Positions 5,808 to 7,739 of a stretch of DNA of 7,739 nucleotides are shown here, one piece after another; the first letter of the stretch is position 1; each line of letters begins with the position of its first letter. Source of the stretch: Phycisphaerae bacterium (GTDB taxonomy: Bacteria; Planctomycetota; Phycisphaerae; UBA1845; PWPN01); NCBI GenBank assembly GCA_026647385.1, contig JAPKGY010000122.1, positions 1-7,739 of the forward strand. Direction: 5' to 3'. Made by a program: the position numbers and the translations under genes. The notes below the pieces were generated by a model. It was not told where the DNA came from. It ran no database searches and saw only the letters and a program-made list of their open reading frames with translations.

Positions 5808-7058
5808 ATGCCAGACAAAGTCAAGAAAGTCGTGCTCGCCTATTCCGGCGGGTTGGATACCAGCGTGATCCTGCCCTGGATCCGCGAGCATTACGATTGC
5901 GAGGTCATCGCGTTCGCGGCCGAGCTCGGACAGGGCGACGAGTTGAAGACCATCCGCAAGAAGGCGCTCGCCAGCGGCGCCGGCGAATGCATCGTGCGCG
6001 ATCTGCGCAGCGAGTTCGTCGAGGATTTCCTCTGGCCCCTGCTGCGCAGCGGGGCGCTCTACGAAGGCCGGTACATGCTCGGCACGTCGATCGCCCGGCC
6101 ACTGATCGCCAAGGAGCAGGTCCGCGTCGCCCACGAGTTCGGAGCCGACGCCGTCGCCCACGGCGCCACCGGCAAGGGCAACGATCAGGTCCGGTTCGAG
6201 ATCACCTACATGGCGCTCGACCCGTCGCTCAAGATCATCGCCCCGTGGAAGGACCCGCGTTTCGAGCTGACCAGCCGCGAAGCCGCCATCGATTACGCGA
6301 ACAAACGCGGCATCCCGGTCGATCAGACCAAGAAGAAGATCTACTCGCGCGACCGCAACCTGTGGCACATTTCCCATGAGGGGGCTGAACTCGAAACCAC
6401 CTGGGAGGAGCCGCGCGATGAGATGCTGGTGATGAGCGTTCCCATCACCCAGGCCCCGGACAAGCCGGCCTACGTGAAGGTGACCTTCGAAGCCGGCGTA
6501 CCCGTGGCCGTCGACGGCCAGAAGATGGACGGCGTGAAGATCATCGAGACGCTCAACCGCCTCGGCGGCAAGCACGGCGTGGGGCAGGTCGATTTGGTCG
6601 AGAACCGCCTCGTCGGCATGAAGTCCCGCGGCGTGTACGAGACGCCCGGCGGCACGATCCTCTACACCGCCCGCCAGGGGCTCGAAAACGTCTGCCTCGA
6701 CCGCGACACGCTCCATTACAAGGAGCAGGTCGCCCTCAAGTACGCCGAGCTCGTGTACTATGGCCTGTGGTATGCGCCGCTGCGTCCGGCCCTGGACGCG
6801 TTCTTCGCCGAGACCTGCAAGAACGTCACCGGCACCGCCCGCGTCAAGCTCTACAAGGGCAACTGCCGCGTCGTCGGGACCAACAGCCCCAAGACGCTGT
6901 ACATGCCCAAGCTGGCCAGCTTCACCATGGGCGGCGATTACAATCCGGCCGACGCGGACGGCTTTATCCGGCTGTTCGGACTGCCTGCCAAGGTGTGCGG
7001 AATCGTCGAGCGGGAGACGTCAGCAAAAAAGCCCAAAGCCGGTCGGGGCAGGAAGTGA
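5808..7058 (+). CDS. argG: Argininosuccinate synthase
   Basis: A 416-residue cytoplasmic enzyme that joins citrulline and aspartate, using ATP via a citrullyl-AMP intermediate, to make argininosuccinate in arginine synthesis. The N-terminal ATP pyrophosphatase loop AYSGGLDTS spans residues 11-19, and the second family signature GATGKGNDQVRFE spans 119-131. Further conserved blocks include YEGRYMLGTSIARPLIAK, ENRLVGMKSRGVYETPGG and SFTMGGDYNPADADGFIRLFGL. Length is slightly above the usual 400-410 because of a short lysine/arginine-rich tail (KKPKAGRGRK), which is probably unstructured. The ATG has an AAGAGG site upstream, and MPDKVKKVVLAYSGG is the normal start for the family. argH is not in the window, so argG stands alone here. 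A hairpin overlaps its stop codon. Confidence 0.96.
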   Translation: MPDKVKKVVLAYSGGLDTSVILPWIREHYDCEVIAFAAELGQGDELKTIRKKALASGAGECIVRDLRSEFVEDFLWPLLRSGALYEGRYMLGTSIARPLIAKEQVRVAHEFGADAVAHGATGKGNDQVRFEITYMALDPSLKIIAPWKDPRFELTSREAAIDYANKRGIPVDQTKKKIYSRDRNLWHISHEGAELETTWEEPRDEMLVMSVPITQAPDKPAYVKVTFEAGVPVAVDGQKMDGVKIIETLNRLGGKHGVGQVDLVENRLVGMKSRGVYETPGGTILYTARQGLENVCLDRDTLHYKEQVALKYAELVYYGLWYAPLRPALDAFFAETCKNVTGTARVKLYKGNCRVVGTNSPKTLYMPKLASFTMGGDYNPADADGFIRLFGLPAKVCGIVERETSAKKPKAGRGRK

Positions 7059-7067
7059 ACCGGCTTT
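7025..7067 (-). terminator. Possible terminator overlapping the argG stop
   Basis: AAAGCCGGT (7035-7043) and ACCGGCTTT (7059-7067) form a 9-bp stem with a 15-base loop containing the argG stop codon. On the plus strand it is followed only by CCGG, so it is poor there. On the minus strand it is followed by GGGC and then TTTTTT (7030-7025), so it may stop transcription coming leftward from the YdcF-like gene. The four-base spacer before the T-run weakens the call. Confidence 0.4.
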
Positions 7068-7112
7068 CCGGCGGCAATCGGTTTCTTACCGCCATGCGAG
7101 CGCGGTCTCGGA

Positions 7113-7166
7113 GGATGTGTGAGAACCCGTGACACAGGGGGACAGTCCCCCGCCTTTCACGCACCC
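7113..7166. repeat. Second palindromic repeat element, short form
   Basis: The left end GGATGTGTGAGAA (7113-7125) and right end TTTCACGCACCC (7155-7166) are diverged versions of the ends of the 2891-3026 element. Its core GGGGGAC-A-GTCCCCC (7137-7151) is a perfect 7-bp hairpin around a single base. The element is a single hairpin unit, whereas the copy at 2891-3026 is a head-to-head pair. It sits between two convergent genes, ending two bases before the stop codon of the YdcF-like gene. Confidence 0.75.
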
Positions 7167-7168
7167 TG

Positions 7169-7739
7169 TCAGATTCGCTCCCAAAGCCAGTATTTCAGCA
7201 GCGCGGTGTATTCGTAGGCGACGTAGGGCATCTCGATGAATCGCTGACGCCACTGCCAGCCTCCCCTTGATTCGCCGAATGCACCGGCGGGCTGACCCGC
7301 GTAGAACTGGAACTGGCTGTAACCCGCGCGCCGAAAACAGGCGGCTGCTCGCCGGCTGTGCAGAGCGTCGGTGACGATCAGAAACCGCTGGTTCTGAATG
7401 TCGATCCCCGGCAACGCGCCGATGGCCTGGGGATGGTCGGCGGTGCAATGCGAGTTGACGTCAATCTGGATCCGACCGGCCGGCACCCCGCACAGCATCA
7501 GGTATTCGCCCATCTTCTCAGCCGCCCCGGCCCGGTTGCTGACGATCACGCGCGTCGCCAGGCCGCGACGGTAGAGGTCCGCCACCCAGATCAATCGCTC
7601 GTCCCGCCCGCCCAGGCAGACGATGAAATCAGCCGGCTGAGGCTCCTCGATCACCACGAGCCAATTCGAAACGACGTCCCCGACCGGCGTGAACACGTAC
7701 ACGAGCTGCGCGAGCATCCCCAACGCAAGCAAACCCGCG
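7169..7739 (-). CDS. YdcF/DUF218-family membrane-anchored protein (5' truncated)
   Basis: The reading frame is open to the right edge of the window, so the true start lies outside; about 189 codons are visible. The visible N-terminus is a hydrophobic helix (LLALGMLAQLVYVF) followed by TPVGD, as in proteins with an N-terminal membrane anchor and an outward-facing DUF218 domain. Family features in order are ADFIVCLGGRDERL, the YRRGLATRVIVSN strand, the LCGVPAGRIQID segment and VTDALHSRRAAACFRRAGY, the H-x-x-RA region that is characteristic of YdcF/SanA/ElyC relatives. Members are linked to cell-envelope functions, but the biochemical activity is mostly unknown. The C-terminus (YTALLKYWLWERI) appears complete. 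It converges with argG. Confidence 0.82.
   Translation of the reverse strand, partial: AGLLALGMLAQLVYVFTPVGDVVSNWLVVIEEPQPADFIVCLGGRDERLIWVADLYRRGLATRVIVSNRAGAAEKMGEYLMLCGVPAGRIQIDVNSHCTADHPQAIGALPGIDIQNQRFLIVTDALHSRRAAACFRRAGYSQFQFYAGQPAGAFGESRGGWQWRQRFIEMPYVAYEYTALLKYWLWERI

Noticed and set aside
1..7739. CRISPR arrays, tRNA or rRNA genes
   Set aside because: No regularly spaced direct repeats, tRNA arm patterns or rRNA-like conserved stretches were seen.

Overview
The window is GC-rich (roughly 60-65 percent by eye) bacterial chromosome carrying housekeeping biosynthetic genes. A single-chain fusion of type I 3-dehydroquinate dehydratase and shikimate dehydrogenase (AroD-AroE), a PIN-domain relic followed by a small 'DPxVEEVxxIRE' protein, and dispersed GGGGACAG-type palindromic repeats together suggest Planctomycetota, perhaps Phycisphaerae-like. 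This placement is an inference from gene content, not a phylogenetic result.

Layout, left to right. A minus-strand isochorismatase-type cysteine hydrolase lies at 25-579. A gene-free, hairpin-rich stretch follows (580-1043), containing a diverged repeat element (628-731) and a row of small hairpins (899-1006). Next is what I consider the main discovery of the window, an apparently complete leucine attenuation system ahead of leuA. It consists of a near-consensus sigma-70-type promoter (1044-1072), a 34-residue leucine-rich leader peptide starting almost at the predicted transcription start (1081-1185), an antiterminator strand inside that leader (1162-1172), and a perfect 13-bp terminator hairpin with a U-run (1212-1244). 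leuA (2-isopropylmalate synthase) follows at 1299-2888.

A 136-bp inverted-repeat element (2891-3026) separates leuA from the aroD-aroE fusion (3055-4659). Converging on it from the minus strand is a decayed toxin-antitoxin-like pair. The small partner ORF (4914-5114) is intact, with a strong ribosome binding site, while the PIN-domain gene (5071-5589) is interrupted by two in-frame TAA codons. argG (argininosuccinate synthase, 5808-7058) is divergent from this pair. It converges on a YdcF/DUF218-family membrane-anchored protein that runs off the right edge (7169-7739), with a second short palindromic element (7113-7166) between them.

The genes do not form one obvious operon. leuA (leucine), aroDE (shikimate pathway to aromatic amino acids) and argG (arginine) are three amino-acid biosynthesis genes on the same strand, separated by repeats and accessory debris. 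Only leuA shows readable regulation: transcription would terminate when leucyl-tRNA is plentiful and read through when the ribosome stalls at the leucine codons of the leader peptide.
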